From assembly GCA_018697195.1 (NCBI GenBank), contig CM031878.1, positions 34,109,640-34,173,639 on the forward strand: DNA of 64,000 nt, given 5' to 3'. The stretch is from Certhia americana. Taxonomy: Eukaryota; Chordata; Aves; Passeriformes; Certhiidae. The translations under genes were made by a program, and so were the position numbers. The notes below the pieces were generated by a model that was not told where the DNA came from, did no database searches, and was given only the letters and a program-made list of their open reading frames with translations. How positions within the stretch are numbered: position 1 is the stretch's first letter; every line of letters begins with the position of its first letter. Below, one piece after another: positions 1 to 12,575 of this stretch.

Positions 1-303
1 TGGGCCATTCCCTCAGGTCCCGTCACTGGTCACCACAAAGTGCCTGCCCCTCCTCTTCCCCTCACCAGGAAGCTGTAACTGCAATGAGGTTTCCCCTCAG
101 TGTTCTCTTCTCCAGGCTGAACAGACCAAGCAACTGCAGCCACTCCTCACATGGCATCCCCTCAGGGCCCTTCACCATCCTTATGCCCCTCCTTTGGACA
201 CTCTCTAATAGTTTAATATTCTTTTTGTATTCTGGCACTCAAAACCACACACTGGACTTAAGGTAAGGCCCCCACAGTGCAGAACAGAGCAGGACAATCA
301 TCA
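1..303 (-). mobile_element. CR1 LINE fragment, cut by the window edge
   Basis: The plus strand reads as the complement of the downstream CR1 region. Landmarks include 'cctcaggtcccgtcactggt', 'gcctgcccctcctcttcccc', 'gaggtttcccctcag', 'ttctcttctccaggctgaac', 'agggcccttcacca' and 'gcagaacagagcaggacaat'. These fall in the expected order for an avian CR1 inserted on the minus strand. The 3' tail lies left of the window. Similarity is high enough that it is among the better preserved copies here. The start codon near base 84 opens only an antisense artefact. Confidence 0.9.
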
Positions 304-3002
304 CATTCTAAAATCCCAGCTACAGAATGACAATGCCACAGCAACTTTGGATGATCCCAACACTTTCTGGTAGGTTGAACTTAAATGCAAGTTCAGATGT
401 CTACTGTAACACTTAAAGACTGAGAATGCTGCAGCTGTCAGTCAGTCAGAATGTCCTATATAGTAATTTACATAAAAGGCTGCCAAAACCTGTTAGAGCA
501 GCATCTTCCTTACCATGGCTCCATTTACAACACAGAGATATAAACAACTATGAAGGCACAAAGGGAGAAATAGGGGTGTATAATAGCTTCTTTGCTCCCT
601 CATAGTGAAGGGTTAGGTGAACTGAAATCTATCAGAATTTCAAAATAACATACACAGAGCCTATGTAAACTAACCTGTGACATGGACTCCATGATCAGCT
701 TAGTAATGCCATTATGGGGCTGCTTAAATGTTCAAAATACTACACAAACATGTAAATGAAAACAGGGTATACAATTTGCACTCTAGGTACTACACAACTC
801 TCATGACTGCCCGTAATTAAATCATATTTTAATGACCCTATGACCAAATTGGTTATTTGTAAAACATCACCAAGCATTAAGGTATCACATGTAAAGTGTG
901 CAGGTAAACTCTTCCAGGAAGTCATGAAATTTAATGCCATTTCTGAGGAACTACTCAAAACCCTTACATCTCCAAGCTACCTAACATAATCGTAGTATGG
1001 TGAGGCACTCTTTCACCTCCATGAAAGTCTTAATTACCAAAGTATTTCCAATGTTTTGTCTGTGTAATTTACCAGGGATATAGTACCACTTCAGATATAC
1101 CAGGATTTCAGAGACTTTAGGGTTGATGTAAATTACAGATATAACTTTGGTTTTCAAAAGCAAAATGAAATTGAAATGTATTTTAATATTTGAAATTATA
1201 TGACTACATTTAATTAAAAACATTACAGTAATTTATAGTCATCTTTTATTCCCTGTGCTGCTGGAATATGAAGAAAAAACAGCTGAAATAAACAATAGCT
1301 GTTACTTGGAGAGGGGGAACATCTCACTCCCTCTGCTACACAAGACAAACTCCACAGAGATAATGCAATAATCTCCTCAACTGCTCTGACGACAGAAGCA
1401 AAAGAGAAATTTCACCTTCAGATTTTAAATATTAATTCTCCTTTTATATTTTTTTCAGTGGATCTAGTTGTTCCACCTGTAGATAGACTTTAAACGTTAA
1501 TTCTCCTTTTATATTGTTTACTGGATCTAGTTGTTCACATACACATATAACTAAAATATGAAGATTTATTAAACAAAAATTATAGGCTCTTGTATCCTCT
1601 CTCTCAAAAGTCTCAGACCTCTAACTCTCCAGGCAGATCCTCAAGACTTTTGGCTACTTTCTTTCTTAGCAGGTGAGATCAGTAAGCATTACAACTTTTA
1701 AACACTACAACTCTGCTTGCTAATGACTGCATAGGGTGTTTCACTCTTCAAATACTAGCATGGCTGTAAAGCAAAGCTGGAGGATGACATCACTGCAAAA
1801 CTGAACAGCAGGTTACAAAAACCTAGAACAAAAATCAACTAATATTTACTTTTGTGTGGGTGGCATGCTACATTTGCAACAGATTATAAATTAGGCACTT
1901 TCATACCTCCTGCCTGTACTAAATGTAGCACCTTAGATGAAATTCTAACACACTAGTCCTAAAGTCTTGCAGCTAGTGAATACTTTCCTGATGTGTGCTG
2001 TAAAAATGTGTCATTTTTGCTGTTGAGGATTCTGGAAACAGAAACAGCTTTATTCTCTAGAAAACACTTTTGCTTTGCAGAGCTGGGGAAATTCTACAAC
2101 TGACTTTCTGAAATATCTTTATGGATTAGCCAAATGTCACATCCTTTCCACAGCTTTAGTAATTCACCTCCAAAGAGCTGGGTTTGTGTTGTTAGGTATT
2201 CTGCCCTGAAATTCGGCAAGTCTGCCTAAACATCCTACTTGCTTATGTTCACTTCTAAAATACTTCAAAAACCCCAAACAAACCCCACACATGCAGTTTT
2301 ATTCTAACAGCAAGCAATATCTTCAACTACAGCATTCATTTATATGTATTTAACTGCCTGATTAGAAACTGTATCACATTAATTCCCAAGTTCAACTTGT
2401 TTTCCAGGCTTAACTAAGGAGAGATCCAAAATAACTAGCACAGTTATTTTGCTAAGTTACTACTGGGTTTAAAATGTAGACAGTCTCATTAAGTCATGTT
2501 TTGACTTGTTTCCAAACATTACTTTTACTGACAACTTTTCAAAGGTTTTCAATAGATTATGAAATTCTGGGATTAACACTTTGGTTCAGACAAATCCTTA
2601 TGATTTCCAAGGATACAATGGAATATGCCTACTAATGTTCTGACATTATTAAAATGAATTACAGCATTTGAGTTTGAATACTGATAATCTGAATATAAAA
2701 CTAAACCAAATCTTTTTTTTTAGACAGTCAACTAGCAACGAATTGCATCCTCATCAAGTCCTCACAATTAACAATTGATAAGGCCTAATAGGTAAAATGA
2801 AACCTATTTACAAATTTCATTCAAATCTTCAATGACAGAAACTAACAAAAACCAGTTAAGATTTGAACCTGCATAAGCAAGAACTGGCAATAAGCTCTCA
2901 TCTTGCAACATTTTTTGTAGCTAAAAGTAATTATCCAAATTACTGCTCCATCTACAAAAGATAGTACCACCAAATGTTTACTGAACCACATTCAAACATG
3001 GT
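304..3002. other. Intronic DNA without recognised genes; contains one tandem duplication
   Basis: AT-rich, CpG-poor intron. Apart from the 65-bp-period duplication at 1421-1538 I see no transposon, RNA gene or open frame of note. Confidence 0.6.
1421..1538. repeat. Imperfect two-copy tandem duplication, period about 65 bp
   Basis: Copy 1 (1421-1475) and copy 2 (1486-1538) share 'ttaattctccttttatatt' and 'ggatctagttgtt' in the same order. They differ by several substitutions and small indels. Copy 2 follows copy 1 after about 10 bp, so this is an old local duplication. Confidence 0.85.
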
Positions 3003-3105
3003 GCTCTAAGCAACCTGGTCTAGTGGAAGATGTCCTTGTCCACAGCACGGGGCTTAAAATTAGATGATCTTCAAGGTCCCTTCCAGGCCATTCTATGTAT
3101 AATAA
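3003..3105 (+). mobile_element. CR1 LINE 3' end fragment
   Basis: The run 'gcaacctggtctagtggaag', then 'tgtccttgtcca', 'tagatgatcttcaaggtccc' and 'ttccaggccattctatg' is the standard terminal section of avian CR1 in sense orientation. Only about 100 bp of the 3' end is present, the usual 5'-truncated form. The final octamer-like tail is decayed. Confidence 0.9.
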
Positions 3106-3126
3106 TATTTTCAGAAAGGTATCAAT

Positions 3127-3151
3127 AAAAAAAAAAGGGGGGGGGGAGGGG
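3127..3151 (+). repeat. Adjacent poly(A) and poly(G) tracts
   Basis: Ten A (3127-3136) run directly into ten G (3137-3146), then one A and four more G. It lies just downstream of the CR1 3' end at 3003-3105. This is a simple-sequence tract prone to slippage and assembly error. Confidence 0.95.
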
Positions 3152-3905
3152 TGTCCCTATTTTTTATTCTTTTTTTAGTGTGTTCTTGGTCTTCTTTTTT
3201 CTCCTGAGAACTTTTAAGCTGAGATCATCAAACCATTATTGTGCTATAATCCCACAAATAATTACTGTACACACAACATATAACAAAATACTACTTGTAC
3301 TTCATACACATCTCAGGTTTTTAGACCTTTATAACAGGCTTCACTGTTTTTGAAGAACAGTGCTCAATAAGCTTTGCAAATGGTAAATTTTTCCGCCCAA
3401 TTAATTTTTCTACAGAAGTTCAGTTGAATTTATGTAAGATAATGTTATGAAGATATGGACATGCTGAAAAACTTTCAGTCCATTTGTAATTCACAAACCT
3501 CCAAGAATCTGCTACCTCAGCCAATCATTGCAGTACATGATTAAGTTCATTAAGAAAAAAAAAACCCAAACCAACTGAACGGCAATGTTCTAGTACTAGA
3601 ATTCTCACTTAAAGAAGTGTACACTATTACACAGAACTCCCACTAGTCTCACTCCTGTACTCACTCTTGTGCCTTGGTCCCACACTACAGACTTTTTTAA
3701 GAGTACAAGCATTAACAGCCTTGCTTGGTCTCATGGATTCAAACATCTGGAACTGAGACGATGCAGAGGCCTTGATTCAGACAGTTTAGCATCTAGTTGC
3801 TTATACAAGAAGACTGCAGGAATTGCACTGCATTTCAGACCTATAGAAGAACCTATGGTGAACCTAGGGCATAGAGAAACAAACAGGAGGCCCTTTTTAA
3901 GGGAA
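3152..3905. other. Intronic DNA between CR1 fragment and LTR
   Basis: No recognised element. The 95-codon plus-strand frame from 3669 runs into the LTR at 3906 and resembles no protein I know, so it is treated as chance. Confidence 0.55.
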
Positions 3906-4455
3906 TGTCCTGGGTTTTGCTGGGATAGAGCTAGTTTTCTTTTTAACAGCTGGTAGAGTTTTGGATTTTCCATGACAATAACCTTGATGATACACTAATA
4001 GCTTAGCCACTGTTAAGTATGTTTAGTCTAACGAAAATTTCCCATGCTCTGTCAGCCAGCAGGTGCACAAGAAACTAGGAGACAGCCCTGCTAGGACAGG
4101 TGATCTGCGCTATCAAGGGGAAATTCCATACTATGGAATGTCATAGCCAGTATATGAACTGGGGAAAGTCAGCTCAGAGGCACTGATCTCTACTGGGGAA
4201 TGGGTCAGGCATCGTTCAGCAGGTGCTGAGCAGTTGGTACTGGGCATGTCTTGTTTCTATTGGGTTTTGTTCCTCTCTCACTCTCCTTTTCATTCCTATT
4301 ATTCTTATTATGAAGTTTTCCTTTGATTCAATTATAAAACTGTTCTTACCTCAGCCCATTAAATTTAATTTTTTTTTCTCTGGCTCTTCTCCCCACCATG
4401 GATGTAGCGATCAAGTGGCTGTGTGTTAGTATTAGGCTGGGATTAAACCAGGATA
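3906..4455 (+). mobile_element. Solo LTR of an avian ERVL-like endogenous retrovirus
   Basis: It starts 'tgtcctgggttttgctggga' and ends near 'gggattaaaccaggata'. In between it keeps, in order, 'atagagctagttttcttttt', 'agctggtagagttttggatt', 'cagtatatgaactgggg' (TATA-like core at 4151), 'gggcatgtcttgttt' and 'aactgttcttacctcagccca'. These match, from memory, a long-known LTR of neoavian genomes, heavily mutated. The flanking pentamers gggaa (3901-3905) and aggaa (4456-4460) agree at four of five positions, as expected for a 5-bp ERVL target duplication. No gag, pol or env sequence lies beside it, so this is a recombined solo LTR. The usual poly(A) slot reads attataaa (about 4331), with an attaaa at 4358. 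Confidence 0.88.
4151..4158 (+). promoter_or_regulatory. Relic TATA-like element of the solo LTR
   Basis: tatatgaa sits in the segment 'ccagtatatgaactgggg', which in intact copies of this LTR family reads as the core promoter (TATATAAACTGGG-type). It carries a substitution, and activity is unproven. Confidence 0.5.
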
Positions 4456-7400
4456 AGGAAACATGTATCTGTGCTTCAATTCAGGAGAGAAAGTATTATG
4501 TGGAAAAATAATCCCTACACAATTCATACTAATTTAAATTGTCAGATGTGGTAAGTTAAAAAAATAAAAAGCATATAAACCAAAAGCATTTTGCCTCCAT
4601 ATTTTTAAGCCACACCTTTTTATCTTTAAAGGAGCAGAGTGCCCTCTGCTGACTACACAACAGCAGAGACAGTTATTTCAAACTGGTCTTTCTGGAAATA
4701 TCAGAGAACTGGGAGGGTCCCTCTCAAAATAATGACTGATTCCAGCAGGAATTTTCCTGTGTAAAAATTGTAACTAACTTAAATGGCTGCATTTGTGTGC
4801 TGTCCAACCCAGAAGATTGTCTTTCTAAACAATTATCTCACTTCTTGGAAGTGAACTCTGGAAGTGTGCTTCAGACTTACTCTAGGTATGCAAAGACACA
4901 CGACACCCTACAGACCTACTTATGCTAAGTGTGTTCATTAATCCCTTGATGTTTAGAGCAATGAGTTGGCAAGACTGAATTAAGGAGGCAAAATTTAATC
5001 TCAGATGAAAAGCTGTTGTTTAGAACAGGGTCACACAAGAATGAATGTAGCCCCAAGACATTAATGATAGCAAGCCAACATTATTTTCTCTAGAGAAACC
5101 ACAGACATATTATACCATGGTGATGAGTAACAATTTGAAAAATGCCTTGAGAGAAAATTAAATAAAGTTTTATACTATGTGTGACCTAAAAAAGTGACAG
5201 CTTCCTTATAAATTAGGTACTATCTTCTCCATTCCTAGAAATAGACTGTATTTGCGCTGGCTGGTAACAGATGCCAAGAACAGCTTATTTAAAGAAGGAT
5301 GGCAAAACACTCCTGACTCTTCTTTCACGGCTTCAAGCAAAACACCAGTGTCCTGAAACTTGTATCATTAGGAAGGAGGAAGAAAAAACAACAGAACACA
5401 TCTTTCCAATTCTGAAAACAAAGAAACAAGTTTTCTATTATTAAGAACTTGAAAAGCTACTCACTTTGCTGCCTGGTGCGTGTAAAATGGACTCATAAGT
5501 ATTTTTCAATGATTAACTTAGCTTATTAACTATTCAGTATTTATGGTGAGAGGTCACAGCAGTCTTTTACACAACCATTTGGGAAGGCTTATTTATCTAC
5601 CAAAGCACAACTGCATGAGAATCCCAGGAGAAACAAGGCATGTTCTTTATAAATGTACCATTGCTCATCATATGAGAGGAAACAGATTTCTGAAGGGTTA
5701 TGTTTGCTTCCTTATGGTCCATTTTTAATGACCTACATGGTTTATTTGAAAGCCTGTGCTTTAAGTAGGAGTGACATCCATGTGAAGGTAAAAGAAACAG
5801 AAGGCTTTTTTGAATTAATTTTGATGATATTGTATCTGGAAGAAGCATGTGGGAGGTGAATAACACAGGTAGAAAATTCACAAACACAGTCTCTTAAGAA
5901 AAACTATCTTCTCATCACTCGTACAGCAAGGTTTCTGAATTCAGTCACCCAAGCCTACGCTTCAATATACTCTGGTGATTCCCCAAGCAATGAGATGAAG
6001 ATCTACAGGTAAACATGAATAATGAAGTAAACAGTCACATCCAGACAATCACATCATGTCTCCTGGAGTCAACAGGTTCTACTTAGCCACAAGTATCTAA
6101 ATTTATGTTCTTAATTCTGTCCTTTTTTCACTGTTTGTTAGTTTCAGAAATGTCCAAGGCAATTTCCCAGAAAATCTTCAAAACAAATTTATCAAGTTAA
6201 TTTAGGGAAGCTGTTAATGTAGAAAAGACAGGCTGTTAGGGTTATATCCTGCTATCCAGAAAGAACATTTAATAATAGGCCTTATCTATCCCGTTCACAA
6301 GTATTATCAGAGGCAGGCAGCTACTTTGGAAACTAACACGCAACTACAACACACACACGAAGAAACATTTTTGGTTTGAATTACACTATTAATGCAAATG
6401 CTGGTAGTAAGACTGAACTAGACAGTTAACAAAAATAAGCTGTAATTAGTCTTTAGTACAAAAGAATTAATTCACCATAAGGAAAACAAGAAAGGATTTT
6501 GTTAAAAAGGCTAGGAAAAACACTCTTGCCCTAAGTTACCACCTGGTGCTATCATTAAAATTTGTTTTCTTCCGTGGGCTTTAAACTCTCAATATGAAAA
6601 TAACCCTAATTACTTTTTGGACAGGGTAAGTAAGTATTTTATTTCATACATCTGGCATAAAACGAATCACAAATTGGATTAAACATTAATAACATTTAGC
6701 CTCACTGGATAATTATAGTACATTGATTTCATGCAATCCCCCACCTGCAGAACACATCTCCAACTAGGAACACTTTTGCATTTTTGCAGGTAGGTCAGAA
6801 CATTACTAATCAAATAAAAGAGAGCACTGCTGGAGGGGAGGAATCAGAAGAAGCTTTATGCTGATTTTTCAGCCACCCAATACCTTCTTCTGAAGTGTTG
6901 ATCGCTACATCTTCAAAGCACCACAGTCCTACAATCACTCAAATTTGCAATGATGGTGACAGCCCATGCCACAGGTAGTACCTGGCAGTTTCTGCTAGGT
7001 ATGTGACCACTGATGTCCTTCAACAATCTCTGCAATATTACATACAAAGCAGCAGGAGACTTGCGCAGGACGAAACACCCTTCCATAATTGTCATCACAA
7101 ATCCTAACACAGAAATGCTGTCAGAGGAGGGTAAAAGTTTAAAAGGCTAGAAAGTTAGAGAATGCACGATAAGGACATGGCTCTGCCACCTTCTTTGTAT
7201 GTTGGTGAATTTTCTTTAACACTATTATTTTCATGCTACTAATAATATATATTCAAATGATTGATTTAAATGACAGATTTAGCTAAAAAGGTCAACACTG
7301 AACAGATAGAGAGAAAACATTTAATGATGCTGGTTAACCTGGTAACTATGGAATGTAGAATGGAATGCCCCCTGTAATAAAGTCTGAATTTTATGATCTA

Positions 7401-9784
7401 AATGCAGTTATATATTGGTTCAAACCTCAGCATAACAATGTTAGAGCACTTCCTATGCTATAAAAGGACTCTCAGTTACAATCTGCCATACCATCAAAAC
7501 TGGATTTTAACCAAAATTGACTGGCTTGGCTGAATTATAGAGGATTACATTAGCTGAATAATTCATTACACTGGCGTCACACTGATGGCATTATTTTTAA
7601 CTGTTCAAAAATCAACTGATGGAAAGCTAGAAAATTCACAGTACAGTTCTAAGAAAATACTAAACTTCCTCTTATTTGTGTCATGCGACAAAGGAACCAT
7701 AGAACTTTTGTTTTCCAGAAGATTTCAGTACTATTTACTCTGCGTCTTCTTTGTATCAGTGACTTACTTTAATAGTATGTTAGTTGTTGTTGCTGTTAAA
7801 CTACTCCATATTGAATTGTTTTAAATTTTAGAATATGGCTTCAAAAACCCAACAAAAGCCACAAGAAAAACCCCTTAGAAAATAGGTTATCAAATTCTGC
7901 TGTAAGTTTTTTTTTTAATGCAGTAATTAGTCCTCTTCTTTAATAAAAAGTAGTCTTTTAATTATTTTTCATAATTCAGCTTTTCACAGTATAGGGAAGA
8001 CCTCCTTATTTAAGAGATCTATGACAGAGAAAGTTACCAGTATATCCAGAAGTCCCAGTAATTCACCAAGAGAAGAATTTATCCAAATGTGAATTTGGAT
8101 CAGTTATCACATTTACCTTTTCTAAAACGCTAATCACAGAACAGTAAAATCATTACATTCTACAAAGGAAAAAAGTTAGCATTTTGAGGCCAGCAATTCT
8201 TTTGTGCTTCGTAGGTCATACTCTCTTCAGTTTAAGCAGCAAAAAGCTGGAAGTTTCTGCAGTGTTTCCTTCTGAGGGTCAGCACACAACTCAAGTTAAA
8301 TTGAGGGAAAAAATCACAAAGAACGAAACAGTTTGGACAAGAGCAAGAGGCTCTGCCTGTGCACACTTTAATGGTTGCTGGTCTGCCAAAGCCACCTCAG
8401 CCTCCAGCACTACAACATTACAAGTACTGCATAGTACTGAGAGGTACCAAGCACTGCCTCAGCTCTCCTAAGCCACTTGGCAAACACCTTAGTAAAGAAA
8501 AAAGTTAACTAGGTTCGTTACAATGTAGGCTGTTGGGAAGGAAACACAAGTTTAATTAGAATCAACTCCAACCCAGTGAAGACCAAGGATTTGACAAGCA
8601 GTGTCATCAAACTGTGTTTATATACATTTGTGGTTGGTGTCTCAGCGCTTTCAGATATGTACCACTGCTTGTTTTTCTCCCACATAATTTACTGTCCAGC
8701 AATTCTATGATGCCTCCTTGCAAACCATTACTGTAAGCAAAGCATTTAATAAAGAAAAATAAATAAATTAAGTGCTCAATCATTATCAGCCTTCAAATAC
8801 ATACAACTTTCCTCACCTTTACAACCTACAGGATCAATGCCAATGTATTTAGTCTGGCATTAATACTTCCATTTTAAAAAAAAGGAGAACAGGGAGGAAA
8901 AAGAAAGGGAATACACATCAAAATATAATTCTCTGACTTTTCAGCAGTTCTGCAGATGCATTTTCTGTCCACTGAAATCAAAAGGCAAATAACTCCCATA
9001 ATTCCTACTGAATAAGCACTGCAGGAATCACTATCCCTACAAGAACTCAATAAATTAGGCAAACTCCATCAGGATCTTACAGAGATTGTGTTGTTCTCTA
9101 ATTTATCTTGGATGAGGCCATACTGGAAATCCATCATATATATTTGATGAATGACCATAAGTGGTTTGAAAAGCTGTGTTGCCTAATGACAGGTTTTGTA
9201 TGTTTAAAACACCTTGCAATCCTTCTGTGAGCATTACTGTGAATTCAAAGGCGTTCATTTACAGCAAGTCTTACTCCTGTTCATACAAAGCACAGCTCCT
9301 GAGTGCATTTCCCTGTTGCATGTGCCACAAATAAAAAGACGAAAAGACCAAAATCAACCAACTGATCAAACAAAAAAAGCCAACCCAAAATAATAGCAAC
9401 AAGAGATGGAAAAGGAAATGACATCTTCAAAGATGGCATCCTGTGGGCAGTGTCAACGCCTACTCTCCTAAAAATCATGGGACTATTAAAAATACTCCTA
9501 CAATATTTAAACCGATGCTGCTATACTGGTCTCCCCACTTTCATACAGAGAATCAGTGGGTAAGGTAAAGAATTTCTTATTTAATAAGAATACCAGAGAA
9601 ACACAGCTCTAACCATATATATTTTATTACTATTTTCACAGTAAAGACACCACCATGTGGCCTTGTTTCATGTCCAATCACCTAAACCATCTTATTGTAG
9701 GTAAGGACAGCTCAGTATTAAACATTCAAGTGATGTACCAGCAGTACCCACAGAAAAACAAAACTCTTGAACCTTAGTGACACC

Positions 9785-9820
9785 CTGCTCACCCCCCACC
9801 CCCCGCAAAACCCCCTGAAA
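9785..9820 (+). repeat. C-rich low-complexity tract
   Basis: 'caccccccaccccccgcaaa' followed by more C runs makes this a pyrimidine-dominated patch, without tandem periodicity, inside AT-rich intron. Confidence 0.7.
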
Positions 9821-11391
9821 ACAGATGATGCAAGTAGCCCTTTTCACCATGAGTCCTTGTCCATAACAATGCTGGTCTTTCCTCCCAACATGAATAAATA
9901 AAGATGTTGGAACAAGCAACAAGCAGAAAAAGAACTCAGAGAAACCAAATTACTCATCCAAGTATCACAGTGACAGCCTGCCATGAGTTTGAGATCCATA
10001 GGCAAATGGCATCAAACAAACCAGGACACAGCTGCTCCTCCTAAACCATGTAACAATGGAGATGCCTAACAGCTTCTAGAGAACAGAAGAAGCTGGGCAT
10101 GCCCAGTGGTTCTACACTTTGCTAATTAAAAAGTGAATTGCATTTGCAGAATACCAGGGACTGAATTTGAGGGTGGACTATATTTGGTAATCCCTAAAGT
10201 ATGTTGTCTGAATCAGGCTGAAAAAGAAAAGCTGAAACTGAAGAATCTGGTGAGGTTAATAACCGCAGATAAACCAGGAAGCAGGCTGATAGAAGAAAAG
10301 ATAATTTATGAATGAGAAGTAATCTCCATTTTTCCATTCCTGCTCCCGTATCCTTTAGATCACATTTCAAAGAAGGCTGACACCAATCGTAAACCCCAAA
10401 AACTGTGTCACCACTACAGTTCCCTTCTCAACACCTAAACACTGACCACAATACTGCACACATCCTAAAACTTTACTTTTTACTACTAACTGAACATGTG
10501 TACTTAATCCTAAAAAAAAGAATAAATAAATACGATGCTGCTTGCCAGAGAGATGATAAACACCATTCAGCTGGTCCTTAAGACATAAAGCATCATCACT
10601 TTGGTTACAGTCATATGCAAACACCACATACATTAATATGACTGTGTGAGAAACCAGTAACTCATTATGACCTACAAGAAATTGCAGAAACCCTTTACAC
10701 AAAAGTACTAGGGGATATATATTTTACGAAAAGGTAATTCATATCTATACCAATTCTAACAAGTCACTGTGTTAAGTATACCACTGGTAACAAAACTATC
10801 TGTTCAAGCCACAATATTGTGGTCTGTTCTCCAAATTTAGAACAGACTGATGCTTCTGTTTTTGTATGAATCTGAATTTTTAATTTTCAGAAGTCACACG
10901 CTACTGAAATCACTTACTGTGGACATGATTTGCCTGAATGAGCCTATCTGAATGCCGGGGGGCAACTGGTACAATCTGTATTATCAGCAAAGCCAGTACT
11001 TCAACAGTAACTCTGGAAGAGAAAACAAGGCTTTGGGAAGCGCTGAACATAGAGGAACAGCACAGACATAAGGAGAAGCAGAAGAGCAAGGCTTAATACT
11101 GCGAATAAATGCCAGATACAGCATATGTGCTTCACTACTCTTAATCGGTGTGACTGGAAATAATTCAAAATTCTTAGCACAAATGAAAACATGGAGCTAC
11201 GGTAGAAAACAGTGAATAGAGGTAATAGTGTGAAAGAGGATCTGAGACTGCCATTTTTCAACTCTGCACTAGTTTCTACAAAAAGCAAAGAGAAAGCAGC
11301 TCCAATGCCTTGAATCAGGACCTTACAGTAAACTCTGTCTATTGACTTACCTGAAAAAATGTGTATTTACAGACTAAGGAGGGTGATTAGG

Positions 11392-11410
11392 AAAAAAAAA
11401 AAAAAAAAAA
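11392..11410 (+). repeat. Poly(A) tract, 19 A
   Basis: Nineteen consecutive A, followed by further A-rich sequence. No recognisable retroposon body lies directly upstream, so its origin (tail or slippage) is unclear. Confidence 0.95.
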
Positions 11411-12549
11411 GAATTAAAAAAGAGCCAAGCAATAACCTCTGATATAAAAATTGCTTTCTTTAACATCAGGTGGAATGGGTGAAAGAGCCTTCTCCATCTT
11501 CTAACTAAAATCTATGATTTCACTCTTCTGATCAATACAGAAAAAAACCTATTGTCTTTAATTAAAACCAGAAATCACACATTCAGAATATATTACCTTG
11601 CCTGTATCATCATGAAGATTAATGTCTTAGCTATCAGTAACATTACTCACCTGGCAAAAAGAAGACTTTGACATAAAAAGCTACCAAGTAAGCTGCTGGG
11701 GGTAGACAGTGGTCTTCTCAAATCAGAACCTATTAAGCAGACCAACCAGTAAAAGTTGTAGAGATAAAAATCCCACCAAACAAACCACTAACACAATCGT
11801 GAACTTTTCACCACTTGTCCTTACCAGTACTGTTCACCTTTTTCACCCAAACCATGCTCCTCAATTGTTTCCTCAGACAACCTTCCACTAGCCATTATTT
11901 TATTTTTATTCCACACTAAGCTCTAAAAACTTTACAGGTAATACACAAATAATTGCATATGAATAGCTCTGAGTAACAGCTCTGTCTGCATTCTCAATAT
12001 CCTTTGTTTGATGAATGCTTTGTAGGTAAGTTGATGAACTAGCCACTTTTGAGGAAAACACCCAACACTTCGCATCATTTGTTACTGCACTGCAAAACTA
12101 ACACTCTAATGGTCTGTTGGAGCACAGCTCAGGAGCCAGACATTTATGCTTTAACTTCCTTTAAAGATGTTAAGCTGTTCTAGGTCCCTTCAGAAAACTT
12201 ACAAGGAACCTAGTTTTTACATTCCTGAACATCAGTTTATCACGTTAAAAAGAGATCATCAACCAAATAAAAGAAGAAATACTGTCTACTAAAACCTAAA
12301 GGCAAATAACTCCTGTAATTCTTTATTGAATTCTGTACTGTATTCTGTACTGTAGATGGGAACAGCCACTTTATTTTCTGGACCTAAAAGCTAGATATTT
12401 AAATTGAATTCACTCTTTGGCAGTACGAGAGCTCTTAATGAATCACAAGCTTTACTGGATTCTGAAGCTGCATACATTTATCATGCAGTTCTTGAGGAAC
12501 TGAGTTTAAAATAATTGCTTTGGGTTTCCTCTTTGATACATTACACAGG

Positions 12550-12575
12550 TATATATATATATATATATATATATT
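12550..12575. repeat. (TA)n microsatellite
   Basis: Thirteen uninterrupted TA units. It is likely polymorphic in the source species. Confidence 0.95.

Noticed and set aside
84..266. Short plus-strand frame at the left edge
   Set aside because: It is antisense sequence of the CR1 fragment at 1-303.
3669..3956. 95-codon plus-strand frame overlapping the LTR start
   Set aside because: It crosses the insertion boundary of the LTR, so it cannot be an ancestral gene, and it resembles nothing known.
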